Source: Sphingobium sp. Z007 (GTDB taxonomy: Bacteria > Pseudomonadota > Alphaproteobacteria > Sphingomonadales > Sphingomonadaceae). Taken from it: 64,000 nt of DNA. Within the stretch, counting starts at the first letter, position 1; every line of letters starts with the position of its first letter. Positions 18,747 to 27,792 of this stretch are shown in pieces. A program made the position numbers and the translations under genes. The notes under the pieces were generated by a model, which worked only from the letters and a program-made list of their open reading frames with translations, was not told where the DNA came from and ran no database searches. The stretch spans positions 806,001 to 870,000 of the forward strand of contig NZ_FBXK01000005.1 in assembly GCF_900013425.1 (NCBI RefSeq), given 5' to 3'.

Positions 18747-21041
18747 ATGAAGCATAGTCCATTGGATTCGCTCGCCTCCGTTCCCGCGCCTCAGCACATC
18801 GCCCTCATCGGCAACTCGATGCCGCGGCGCTGCGGAATTGCGACGTTTACGACCCATTGCCGCGATGCGTTGCGGGCCGCCTTTCCGGCCATGCGGATAG
18901 ACAGCTATGCGATGGACGATGGCGCCGATGGCATCGTCTATCCCGACGGCATCCATGCCATCGCGCGGAACGATCAAGCCGCCTATGCCGAAGCCGCTTG
19001 CAGGATCGAGGATAGCGGGGCGCAGGCGATCTGGCTCCAGCATGAATTCGGCATATTCGGTGGCCCGGCGGGGGACATGATCCTGCATCTCCTCGACCGG
19101 ACCCGGCTGCCGTCGATCCTGACGCTTCATACTATTTCGGAAAGCGCAACGCCGGACGAACATCGCGTCATGGTCGCGCTGTTGCGGCGGGCGAGCAAGA
19201 TCATGGTGATGGCGGGGCAGGGGCGAACCATCCTGATCGAGCACTATGGCGTGGATGAATCCCTCATCGCGGTCATCCCCCATGGCGTGCCTGACCGCCC
19301 CTATGTCGATCCCGCTAAGATCAAGCCCGACTTTGGCTGGGAGGGGCACCGGATTATCCTCACCTTCGGCCTGCTTGCCCCCGACAAGGGCATTGATCAC
19401 ATGATTCGGGCGATGCCTGCTATTGTGCAGGCGCATCCTGACGCGCTGTATGTCGTGCTGGGCGCCACCCACCCGAACCTTGTCCGTGAACAGGGCGAAA
19501 GCCTGCGTGAAGGCCTCGCTGCACTGGCGCAGGAACTGGGCGTAGGCGACCAGGTCCGCTTTATCGATCGTTATGTCGAGCAGGAAGAATTACTCGACTA
19601 TCTTCAGGCCGCCGACATCTACGTCACCCCTTATGTCAATCCGGCGCAGATCGTGTCAGGAACGCTCAGTTATGCGATTGGCATGGGCAAGCCCGTGCTT
19701 GCCACGCCCTATGTCCAGGCGCAGGAAATCCTGTCGGAAGACCGCGGCGTGGTGGTGCCGTTCCGGGATGCCGAGGCTTTGGCCACGCAGATTATCGGCT
19801 TATTATCGGATCAGGCGTTGCTGGGTGGCTATGCCAAGCGCGCCTATGCCTATGGACGCAAGATGATCTGGAGCGAACTGGCGCGCAATGTCGGTAATCT
19901 GATGGTTGACGCCGTCTTTGCCCATCCCGATCCACAAAGTCCCCGTCGCAGCTACGCCGTCCTCGCGCCCGATCCATCGGCCGTTCTTCGGATGAGTGAC
20001 GCGACCGGCATATTCCAGCATGGCATTCTTACCATCCCCGATCGCAATCATGGCTATTGCATCGACGACAACGCCCGCGCCCTGATCCTGATGGTCGCAA
20101 TCGAGACGATGGACGAAGGCCTTCGTGACCGATGGATGACGACATACGCCAGTTTCGTCCAGCACGCCTGGAATCCCGATCGCGGCCGGTTTCGCAATTT
20201 CATGGGGTTCGACCGGCAATGGTGCGAGGAAGAAGGGTCGGAGGACAGTTGCGGCCGCGCCCTATGGGCCTTGGGCGTCACCATGCGCGACGCCCCCTTT
20301 GCTGCGCATCGCGAATGGGCGGCGCATTTGTTCGACGCGGCGATCGGTCCCATGGGTGCGGTCACATCGCCGCGTGCGCAGGCCTTCGTCATTCTTGGCG
20401 CTGGGGCCGTGCTGGACACCGATCCCCGTCATCAACACGCTTTGGCCGTGATGACGCAATTTGCAGATCGGATCGCAGCCTTGTTGGATGCCGCGCGCAC
20501 CCCCGAATGGACATGGTTCGAACCGGTTCTCGCCTATGATAATGCGCGTTTGCCCGAAGCCCTTCTCGTGGCCGGACGGCATTTGGGGCGGGCCGATCTG
20601 GTTGATCGGGGTCTGCTCACGCTAGAATGGATAGCTGGCGAGCAGCGAACGCCGGAGGGGTATTTTCGGCCGGTGGGTTCGGCAAGTTTCGGCCGGGCCT
20701 ATCGACCTCCGTTGCCGTTTGACCAACAGCCGCTTGAGGCACAGGCGACCATCGATGCCGCTATCGCCGCCTGGGATGTCGATCCCGACAAGCGATGGGT
20801 GACTTTGGCTGAAACCGCCTATCGCTGGTTCCTGGGGCAGAACGACCTCGACACCCCACTTGCAACGCCGGCGGGCGGTGGTTGCTATGACGGCCTGACT
20901 CCGCTGGGCCCTAATCGTAACCAGGGGGCGGAATCGCTTATTGCGTTGCAATTGGCATCCTGCGCGATGAACAGGCTTTCCCAACGCCTGGCAGACGTGG
21001 CACAGAGGGGAACGAGAGAGAGACCCACCTCTGTCGCCTGA
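18747..21041 (+). CDS. GT4 glycosyltransferase fused to a C-terminal helical (alpha/alpha)-barrel-like domain
   Basis: The 764-residue protein has two halves. Residues ~15-390 form a GT-B glycosyltransferase of family 4: MPRRCGIATFTTHC at the N-terminus, HGVPD, the GLLAPDKGIDHMIRAMP donor-domain loop, and the nucleotide-sugar region VSGTLSYAIGMGKPVLATPYVQAQEIL. Residues ~400-755 are rich in helices with NHGYCIDDNARALI and ARTPEWTWFEPVLAYDNARLPEALL, resembling the toroids of glycoside hydrolase-like proteins. A synthase joined to a putative glycosidase or lyase domain, between two GH130 genes, suggests assembly and trimming of one glycan, possibly a mannan or mannosyl-glucoside; this is inference. 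The protein lacks a signal peptide and is probably cytoplasmic. Confidence 0.8.
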   Translation: MKHSPLDSLASVPAPQHIALIGNSMPRRCGIATFTTHCRDALRAAFPAMRIDSYAMDDGADGIVYPDGIHAIARNDQAAYAEAACRIEDSGAQAIWLQHEFGIFGGPAGDMILHLLDRTRLPSILTLHTISESATPDEHRVMVALLRRASKIMVMAGQGRTILIEHYGVDESLIAVIPHGVPDRPYVDPAKIKPDFGWEGHRIILTFGLLAPDKGIDHMIRAMPAIVQAHPDALYVVLGATHPNLVREQGESLREGLAALAQELGVGDQVRFIDRYVEQEELLDYLQAADIYVTPYVNPAQIVSGTLSYAIGMGKPVLATPYVQAQEILSEDRGVVVPFRDAEALATQIIGLLSDQALLGGYAKRAYAYGRKMIWSELARNVGNLMVDAVFAHPDPQSPRRSYAVLAPDPSAVLRMSDATGIFQHGILTIPDRNHGYCIDDNARALILMVAIETMDEGLRDRWMTTYASFVQHAWNPDRGRFRNFMGFDRQWCEEEGSEDSCGRALWALGVTMRDAPFAAHREWAAHLFDAAIGPMGAVTSPRAQAFVILGAGAVLDTDPRHQHALAVMTQFADRIAALLDAARTPEWTWFEPVLAYDNARLPEALLVAGRHLGRADLVDRGLLTLEWIAGEQRTPEGYFRPVGSASFGRAYRPPLPFDQQPLEAQATIDAAIAAWDVDPDKRWVTLAETAYRWFLGQNDLDTPLATPAGGGCYDGLTPLGPNRNQGAESLIALQLASCAMNRLSQRLADVAQRGTRERPTSVA

Positions 21042-21061
21042 TTTGTTCGACGCACGGGATA

Positions 21062-22351
21062 TTGTTTTTGCAAAAAATTGACGCGTTGCCGCTTCGATTG
21101 ACAGCCGATGCGACGCGTGTCGTCGTGCGGCCCTTTCACCTTGGCTGGCAGACCCAGGGCGGGGCGCCCAGCCGCACCCAGCGCATCACCGACGCGGTGC
21201 TCGCGCTCACCGAGGCGGAGGTCAAAGCCCAGCTCACCCATGTCCTGATCGGGTTCGAAGCGCGCCATTGGCAGACACGACGGGTGTTCATGACCCGTTT
21301 CGCCGAGATCGCGCGGCTCCTGAAATTGGACGACCGTGCCATCAGCGACGCGCGATGTCAGTTGATCGGTGCCTATTTCTGTCATGAATATAGCTATGCG
21401 GCCGCTGCGCTGATGAACCCCAGTGTCGTCCCGCATCCAGACCAGAGCGGGATCGCCAAAGGGTGCCAGCGCATCGTCATTTCCCTGCGGGCGGTGGGGG
21501 AGGGGCATATCAGCTCGATCGCCTTTCGCGAGGGTATCATCACGGAGAATGGCGACCTGCACCTGGCGCCGGAGCCGCCCTTTGCGACGGCTGCGGATGC
21601 GCTGGGCGACGAGGAGCGCGAACAATCCGGCCCTGTAACGATCTTCCGCCACCCTGACAGCACCTTGTCGGGAACTGTCATCTTCCCGATTACCGCGGCT
21701 CAAGCCAACGGGCTTGAAGATCTGCGCCTGGTGAAGTTCACGCATGACGACGGATCGATCGAATGGCTCGGCACCTACACCGCCTATAATGGTCGCCAGA
21801 TACAGTCCGAGATGATGCGGACCAGCGATTTTCGTAGCTTTGCGCTATGTCCGCTAACCGGCAGCGCCGCGCGTAACAAGGGCATGGCGCTGTTCCCGCG
21901 CAAGGTGAACGGCCGATACATGATGATCGGGCGGCAGGATGGCGAAAATCTCTTCCTGATCCAGTCCGACAGCCTGACCGACTGGGGCGAGGGAGAGAAA
22001 ATCCTGATGCCTCATTATCTTTGGGAACTGGTTCAGATCGGCAATTGCGGTTCCCCCATCGAACTGGACGAAGGCTGGTTGCTGCTGACCCACGGCGTCG
22101 GCGCGATGCGGGAATATTCCATTGGCGCTGTCCTTCTCGACAAGGCCGATCCTTCCAAGGTGCTGCGCCGCTCCGTCGAACCTATCCTGGCCGCCGTGGA
22201 TAGCGAAAGGGAAGGCTATGTGCCCAATGTCGTCTATACCTGCGGCGCGACGCGCATCGGCAAGATGATCTTCATGCCCTATGGCGTGGCTGACAGTTCC
22301 GTCGCATTTGCGTTCATTCCCGTCGACGAGATGCTCTCTTTGATGGTTTGA
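21062..22351 (+). CDS. GH130-like glycosidase with N-terminal helical extension (second of two)
   Basis: About 429 residues. Residues 1-110 are a helical extension (TQRITDAVLALTEAEVKAQLTHVLIGFEARHWQ) not seen in the first GH130. The rest is a propeller with the NGLEDLRLVKF segment, equivalent to the E-D-x-R motif, and later GNCGSPIELDEGWLLLTHGV and the YVPNVVYTCGA strand. I find no ATG near the N-terminus; the TTG at 21062 is the likely start, 20 bp behind the stop of the GT4 fusion gene, so weak or coupled initiation is plausible. The divergence between the two GH130 copies argues for different roles rather than redundancy. Confidence 0.78.
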   Translation: MFLQKIDALPLRLTADATRVVVRPFHLGWQTQGGAPSRTQRITDAVLALTEAEVKAQLTHVLIGFEARHWQTRRVFMTRFAEIARLLKLDDRAISDARCQLIGAYFCHEYSYAAAALMNPSVVPHPDQSGIAKGCQRIVISLRAVGEGHISSIAFREGIITENGDLHLAPEPPFATAADALGDEEREQSGPVTIFRHPDSTLSGTVIFPITAAQANGLEDLRLVKFTHDDGSIEWLGTYTAYNGRQIQSEMMRTSDFRSFALCPLTGSAARNKGMALFPRKVNGRYMMIGRQDGENLFLIQSDSLTDWGEGEKILMPHYLWELVQIGNCGSPIELDEGWLLLTHGVGAMREYSIGAVLLDKADPSKVLRRSVEPILAAVDSEREGYVPNVVYTCGATRIGKMIFMPYGVADSSVAFAFIPVDEMLSLMV

Positions 22352-22501
22352 GCGATGTGATCTGACGTCGCGATGTCGTGGCTGGCAATTTGGTCCGGGC
22401 ATGGGTGCGGACAATCGTGTCGATGACGCGACGGGACATATCTCGCGCCCGCCGATGAAACCATTTCTTCGATCATGCTTTGAGCACATCGCGACAAGGC
22501 C

Positions 22502-23395
22502 ATGGCCGACCCGCGATACGATCAGTCAGGAAGGTTCACCTCCCCCATGCTTATTCGCGCCGGTTATGACATTGCGCTTGAGGCGTATGCGCCAACGCCA
22601 TTGGTCACGATGCTGCATGTCCGGCCTTCTAGACTGGCTGATTTGCGAACGCCGCACTTGGTTACCAATGATAAATCCCTTGCGATCACCGATTATCGCG
22701 ATGCCTTTGGCAATATCTGTTCACGGATGGTTCTGCCCGGTGGCGTCACGACCATCTCCTGCGACTTCACGATCGAAGACACCGGCGATATCGACCGTCA
22801 AAATCCCGCGGCGGTGCAGCATGACGTTGCCGATCTGCCCGCCGACATTCTCACTTACCTCTTCGCTAGCCGCTATTGCGATACCGATCTTCTGTCCAAC
22901 GAAGCATGGTGGCTGTTTGGACATGTCCCGCCCGGCTGGCAGCGGGTCCAGGCGATCGTCGATTTCGTGCATGGCCACCTGACCTATGGCTATCAATATG
23001 CGCGGGCCACCCGAACGGCGTCGGAAGCCTATTATGAGCGGGTCGGCGTGTGCCGCGATTTCGCGCATCTCGCGGTGGCGCTTTGCCGGTGCCTGAACAT
23101 TCCGGCGCGCTATTGCAGTGGCTATCTGGGCGACATCGGGATCGATCCGGTCGATACCGCGATGGATTTTCATGCCTGGTTCGAGGTGTATCTGGGTGGC
23201 GAATGGTATAGTTTCGACGCCCGTCATCGGGTGCCCCGGATCGGGCGCATACTGATGGCCTGCGGCAGGGATGCCGCCGATACGGCGCTGACGACGGCCT
23301 TTGGATCGGTGCGCCTCGTCCGCTTCAACGTCCATACCGACGAAGTGTCGGATGTCGGAGGCATTGGCGCGCAACCGATGCGGTGGGCGGCATGA
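22502..23395 (+). CDS. Transglutaminase-like protein (cysteine-protease fold)
   Basis: The protein has an N-terminal beta domain (MLIRAGYDIALEAY) and a transglutaminase core. The triad reads Cys184 in GVCRDFAHL, His224 in MDFHAWFEVY and Asp239 in SFDARHR, counted from the ATG at 22502. An alternative start at 22547 fits the usual N-terminus of this family better and would shorten the protein by 15 residues; AGGAAGG lies about 13 bp before it. Bacterial relatives are proteases or peptide-processing enzymes of unknown substrate, frequently beside uncharacterised operons. It has no signal peptide. It lies 150 bp behind the second GH130 gene on the same strand. Confidence 0.85.
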   Translation: MADPRYDQSGRFTSPMLIRAGYDIALEAYAPTPLVTMLHVRPSRLADLRTPHLVTNDKSLAITDYRDAFGNICSRMVLPGGVTTISCDFTIEDTGDIDRQNPAAVQHDVADLPADILTYLFASRYCDTDLLSNEAWWLFGHVPPGWQRVQAIVDFVHGHLTYGYQYARATRTASEAYYERVGVCRDFAHLAVALCRCLNIPARYCSGYLGDIGIDPVDTAMDFHAWFEVYLGGEWYSFDARHRVPRIGRILMACGRDAADTALTTAFGSVRLVRFNVHTDEVSDVGGIGAQPMRWAA

Positions 23396-23587
23396 CTAAG
23401 GCCTGCGATCGACGTGGCCATTTATGACCCTAAATCTACCTTGCCATATTCATCCCGCAAGGCGCAGTCGGCAAAGGCACCCGGTGATGACCGGGGGGAG
23501 TTAACAGATGCCGCCTGAGACCTTTCGCCCGCCCTGGTGTCGATTGGATCGGATGGTGCCAAGCCTTAAGGGCGACATAATAGGCAC

Positions 23588-25825
23588 TTGCTGGTGAATG
23601 GGGATATGATCGTACAAGGTGCAGGAACGCTTAGCGAGACGATCGAAAGCCATGACTGGTCGAAAAGCGCGCTTGGCCCAAAGGCGGATTGGCCGACGCA
23701 CCTCAAGACGGCGGTTTCCCTGGTGTTGGACGCGCCCTTGCCCATGGCTTTGCTGTGGGGCGAGGAAGGGGCGCTGATCTATAATGACGGCTATGCCGTG
23801 GTCGCTGGTCCCAGGCATCCGCATATATTGGGAACGCCCGTACGGGACGCGTGGCCGGAGGCGTACGCGTTCAACGACAATGTCATGCGTCGGTGTCTGG
23901 CGGGCGAAAGCCTGACCTATGTGCGGCAGGCGTTGACGCTTTACCGCAGCGGAACGCCTGAGCAGGTCTTCATGGACCTGACCTATACGCCGGTCCGGGA
24001 TGAAAGCGGCTTGCCCGCCGGCGTGCTGGCGATCGTCATAGACACCACTCAGGCCGTTCTTGCCGAGGGTGAATTACGGTCTGAAACGCAGGCGCTGGAG
24101 ATGCTCAATCAGACCGGCGCGGCGCTGGCTGCGGAACTGGAGTTGGAACCTCTGGTCCAGATGGTGACCGATGCGGGCGTGACGCTGACCGGCGCGGAAT
24201 TTGGCGCCTATTTTCACAATATCATGGATGAGACCGGCGAACGCCTGCACCTTTTCACGCTGTCTGGAGCAGAGCGCGCGGCGTTTGAAGGCTTGGGTCG
24301 TCCCCGGCCGACAGCCATTTTCGGGCCGACGTTCCGCAATGAAGGCGTCATTAGATCGGATGATATCCTGGCCGATCCGCGTTATGGGCGTAATGCACCC
24401 TATCAAGGCATGCCGCCGGGACATTTGCCGGTCCGCAGTTACCTCGCCGTCCCGGTCGCTTCCCGGTCGGGCGAAGTGCTGGGTGGTCTGCTCTTTGGCC
24501 ACTCCGATCCGGGCCGTTTTACAGAACGCCACCAGATGCTGATTGTTGGCGTTGCCGCGCAGGCGGCGGTGGCGATCGACAATGCGCGGCTCTTCGCGGC
24601 GGTCCAGGACGCCAATGAGACGCTGGAACTGCGGGTGGCGGAGCGCACGGAGGAGCTGACCAAGGCCTATGAGGCGTTGCAGCAGGCGCAAAAGATGGAG
24701 GCGCTGGGCCAGCTTACCGGCGGTATGGCGCATGACTTCAATAATCTGCTCACGGTCATCCTTGGCTCGACCGATCTGCTCAAGCGCCCTGGGCTGACTC
24801 ATGAGCGGCGTGAACGCTATATCGACGCCATCGCCCAGACCGCCGAGCGCGCCACCAAATTGACAAGTCAGCTACTGGCCTTTGCGCGGCGATCGTCGCT
24901 CACCCCCAGCATTTTCGACCTTGGCGACCGGATTCGCGGGCTGAATGACATGATGGCCATGCTGGCGGGTTCCTTCATCACCGTCGAACTCCATTTGCCC
25001 GAAACGATTTGCTGCGTGAACGCTGATGTCAGCCAGTTCGAAGCCGCGATCGTCAACATGGCGATCAACGCCAGGGACGCCATGGAGCAGCACGGTTCGC
25101 TGTCGATCATCGTCGAACGGGTGCAGCATATTCCTGCGGTGCGCGGTCACCTGGAACGCGAAGGCGATTATGTCGCCATCTCCATCGTTGATTCCGGCTG
25201 TGGTATCCCGCCGGAAAATATCGATCATATTTTCGAGCCGTTCTTCACCTCGAAGGCGGTGGGGCATGGCACGGGGCTGGGCCTTTCTCAGGTGTTCGGC
25301 TTCGCCAAACAGTCGGGAGGCGACATCATCGCCACCAGCCGACTGGGAGAAGGCTCCACCTTCACCCTCTACCTTCCTCGCGAGGGCGATGAAACCCAGG
25401 CGGACATTGCGCCCAACATAGATAAGTTGGCCGGTAGCGGGTTGTTCAGGATATTAATCGTCGAGGACAATGAAGAGGTCGGCATGTTCGCTGCGGCGGC
25501 GCTTGGCGATCTGGGACATGACAGTGTGCGAGCGCGGGATGGCGAGGAAGCGCTGGCTATCCTGAACAGTGGCGACCCGCGGTTCGACGTCGTATTTTCC
25601 GACGTCATGATGCCCGGCATGAATGGTATCGAATTGGGGCAGCATATTCGCCATGCCTTTCCAGATATGCCTGTCCTTCTTACGAGCGGCTATAGCGAAG
25701 TCATCTCCACGCAGGGCACGCAGGGCTTTGATCTGCTGCGCAAACCCTATTCGATCGATGAACTGGCTCACGCGCTGCACAAAGTGATGGCCTGGAAGGC
25801 TCCAGCAGCGTCCTTACCCGGCTGA
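23588..25825 (+). CDS. Hybrid sensor histidine kinase/response regulator (PAS-GAF-HisKA-HATPase-REC)
   Basis: The 745-residue protein contains a PAS-like sensor (residues ~20-170), a GAF domain (~180-335), a short coiled coil, a HisKA dimerisation helix with phospho-acceptor His382 in GGMAHDFNNLL, a HATPase_c domain with its N, G1 and G2 boxes (NMAINARDAM, DSGCGIP, GHGTGLGLSQVFG) and a C-terminal receiver with Asp672 in VVFSDVMMPG. No membrane segment is visible, so it is a soluble sensor. The first start is a TTG at 23588; an ATG follows at 23606 and a GTG at 23594, and the choice is uncertain. It closes the GH130-GT4 cluster, which it may regulate. No separate output regulator is adjacent. 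Confidence 0.88.
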   Translation: MLVNGDMIVQGAGTLSETIESHDWSKSALGPKADWPTHLKTAVSLVLDAPLPMALLWGEEGALIYNDGYAVVAGPRHPHILGTPVRDAWPEAYAFNDNVMRRCLAGESLTYVRQALTLYRSGTPEQVFMDLTYTPVRDESGLPAGVLAIVIDTTQAVLAEGELRSETQALEMLNQTGAALAAELELEPLVQMVTDAGVTLTGAEFGAYFHNIMDETGERLHLFTLSGAERAAFEGLGRPRPTAIFGPTFRNEGVIRSDDILADPRYGRNAPYQGMPPGHLPVRSYLAVPVASRSGEVLGGLLFGHSDPGRFTERHQMLIVGVAAQAAVAIDNARLFAAVQDANETLELRVAERTEELTKAYEALQQAQKMEALGQLTGGMAHDFNNLLTVILGSTDLLKRPGLTHERRERYIDAIAQTAERATKLTSQLLAFARRSSLTPSIFDLGDRIRGLNDMMAMLAGSFITVELHLPETICCVNADVSQFEAAIVNMAINARDAMEQHGSLSIIVERVQHIPAVRGHLEREGDYVAISIVDSGCGIPPENIDHIFEPFFTSKAVGHGTGLGLSQVFGFAKQSGGDIIATSRLGEGSTFTLYLPREGDETQADIAPNIDKLAGSGLFRILIVEDNEEVGMFAAAALGDLGHDSVRARDGEEALAILNSGDPRFDVVFSDVMMPGMNGIELGQHIRHAFPDMPVLLTSGYSEVISTQGTQGFDLLRKPYSIDELAHALHKVMAWKAPAASLPG

Positions 25826-25960
25826 ACGGGGCCTTGCGATCTGCGCCTTACACGCCAGCTGTGGATTGGCCATGCGGAAATGGGGCATGTTAAACTGAGG
25901 CTGAACAGCAAATTTAACTTAAGCTGGCAGAACCTGCCGGACGTCCAAATAAGGGAAAGT

Positions 25961-25977
25961 CTGGTGACCCCTACGGG
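25961..25977. other. attL candidate: 17-bp copy of the tRNA-Glu 3' end
   Basis: CTGGTGACCCCTACGGG here is identical and in direct orientation to 42309-42325, which is the 3' end of tRNA-Glu(CTC) including its encoded CCA, plus one base. Similarity stops on both sides. A tRNA-end fragment at one boundary with the intact tRNA at the other is the normal product of tyrosine-recombinase integration. Confidence 0.75.
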
Positions 25978-26029
25978 CACCCGACAGTCATGGCAAGGTA
26001 TTGATTTAACGTCGGTTCTCGCTCCCGAC

Positions 26030-27458
26030 GGCCGTGTCCCGTTACGTGGTGTAACAGCGTCACCGTTGGGGCGTGAAGCGGAGGGAGCGTAGCGACCGGA
26101 GCTTCATGCCCCAACGGTGGCATGGCTTCTGTCTAGGCGGCCATCGCCAATCTTCGGTAGAGTTCGGGTTGCGAAACCAATGAACCTATCGGAGACGACG
26201 ATGACCACAGACAGAATGGCCCTTATCGAGCTGGTTGAAAAGGGCGCTGATGCAGATCTCGTTCGCGAGATGTTGGCATTTGCCGCTGAGCGAATGATGG
26301 AAGCTGAAGTGCAGGTGCTGACTGGTGCCGCGCATGGCGCTCGCGACCCTGCCGGGCGACAGGTCCAGCGCAACGGCTATCGAGAGCGTTCCTGGGAGAC
26401 CAGGGCCGGCCACATCGAACTGGAGATCCCGCGGCTACGCAAGGGATCGTATTTCCCATCCTTCCTTGAACCCCGTCGGACTGCCGAGAAGGCCCTGACG
26501 GCGGTGATCCAGGAAGCCTATGTCCAGGGCATTTCGACGCGATCGGTCGATAATCTCGTGAAGGCCATGGGCGCTACGGGCATCTCCAAGAGCGCCGTCA
26601 GCCGACTGATCCAAGAGATCGACGAACGGGTTAACGCTTTCCTCAACAGGCCAATCGAGGGCGAATTCCCTTATCTGTGGCTCGATGCGACCTACATCAA
26701 ATCGCGCCAGGGTGGCCGGATTGTGTCGACCGCGACGATAATAGCTGTCGGTGTCAGCAACGATGGCCGCCGCGAGATACTGGGCGTCGACACCGGGCCA
26801 ACCGAGGCCGAAACCTTCTGGAAGGGCTTCTTGCGCTCTCTTGCCGATCGCGGGCTCAGGGGCGTCAAACTTGTCATTGCAGACGATCACAAGGGCCTAC
26901 GCGCCGCTGCCAGCAAGGTCTTCCACGCAACCCAGCAACGCTGTCGGATTCATTGGATGCGCAATGCGCTCGCCCATGTTTCCACTAAGCAGCGTGCCGC
27001 CGTCACCGCCATGATCAAGACAATTTTCGCGCAGGAAACTGCTCAGGAGGCTCATAAGCAATGGCAAACAGTCGCCGATGCCCTGCGTGATCGCGCTCCC
27101 AAACTTGCTGAGATGATGGATGGCTCCCGCGAAGACGTCCTCGCCTACACAGCCTTCCCGAAAGAACATTGGCCGCAGATTTCCAGCACAAATCCCCTGG
27201 AACGTCTCAACGGAGAGATCAAACGAAGGTCCGACGTTGTCGGCATCTTTCCCAATGACGCGGCCATTGTACGCCTCGTCGGAGCCCTCATGCTCGAACA
27301 GCAGGACGAATGGGCCGTGGCTCGCCGATATATGACACTTGAAAGTCTCGCCACCGTCAGCGACAATCCCCTCATCAGTTTGCCCGGCGTGGCAGCCTGA
27401 TCCAGTCCGATCCTCTACCGAGGATACCCGCTGTTACACCATCCCGCGGGACACGATC
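26030..27458 (+). mobile_element. IS256-family insertion sequence, complete, with 8-bp target duplication
   Basis: The element is 1429 bp. Its ends match over about 30 bp: the outer bases G--CGTGTCCCG and the inner TGGTGTAACAGCG are identical at 26030-26059 and, inverted, at 27429-27458, with a 5-bp mismatch block between them. It is flanked by perfect 8-bp direct repeats CTCCCGAC at 26022-26029 and 27459-27466, the duplication size expected for IS256. A second, subterminal inverted repeat (CACCGTTGGGGC around 26060 with its complement near 26115) sits upstream of the transposase gene. Confidence 0.9.
26201..27400 (+). CDS. IS256-family transposase
   Basis: The transposase is 399 residues from the ATG at 26201, which has GGAG ten bases upstream; an in-frame Met at 26180 is a weaker alternative. 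It has the mutator-type DDE fold: first Asp in [14 protein letters not shown], second in [12 protein letters not shown], the C/H motif in [12 protein letters not shown] and the catalytic Glu in [23 protein letters not shown]. The frame is intact to GVAA at the end and the TIRs are well kept, so the element may still be active. Confidence 0.96.
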   Translation: MTTDRMALIELVEKGADADLVREMLAFAAERMMEAEVQVLTGAAHGARDPAGRQVQRNGYRERSWETRAGHIELEIPRLRKGSYFPSFLEPRRTAEKALTAVIQEAYVQGISTRSVDNLVKAMGATGISKSAVSRLIQEIDERVNAFLNRPIEGEFPYLWLDATYIKSRQGGRIVSTATIIAVGVSNDGRREILGVDTGPTEAETFWKGFLRSLADRGLRGVKLVIADDHKGLRAAASKVFHATQQRCRIHWMRNALAHVSTKQRAAVTAMIKTIFAQETAQEAHKQWQTVADALRDRAPKLAEMMDGSREDVLAYTAFPKEHWPQISSTNPLERLNGEIKRRSDVVGIFPNDAAIVRLVGALMLEQQDEWAVARRYMTLESLATVSDNPLISLPGVAA

Positions 27459-27792
27459 CTCCCGACCCACAATTAATACCATCACAAGTGCCATCTGTCC
27501 ATTAGGATCGCATGGGCTCGTATGACATTGTTGGGAGATAGCGCTTCATCTCCGGATGTGCCGGAAACACCTGATCTGCGCCATATCGTCTGCACGGAAA
27601 GCCGCAATGTGGCTACCCTGTCGACATGAAAGCCCTCGACGGCACCGTCGATCCGCTCCGGATGACCCATCAAGGACACTCACGGCTGATGGGATGAACG
27701 GAGCCGATGTCGGACCAGTATCATCTATCACTGCGCCAACAAGGCGCGAAAGCGGCACCAATTATTCAGATATCGGGTGTTAGAACAGAGAT
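27459..27792. other. Gene-free stretch between IS256 and the membrane-protein gene
   Basis: It contains the right copy of the IS256 target duplication (27459-27466). Short frames on both strands (65-75 codons) have no recognisable similarity and no convincing ribosome binding sites. I see no hairpin terminator or RNA gene. Confidence 0.5.
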
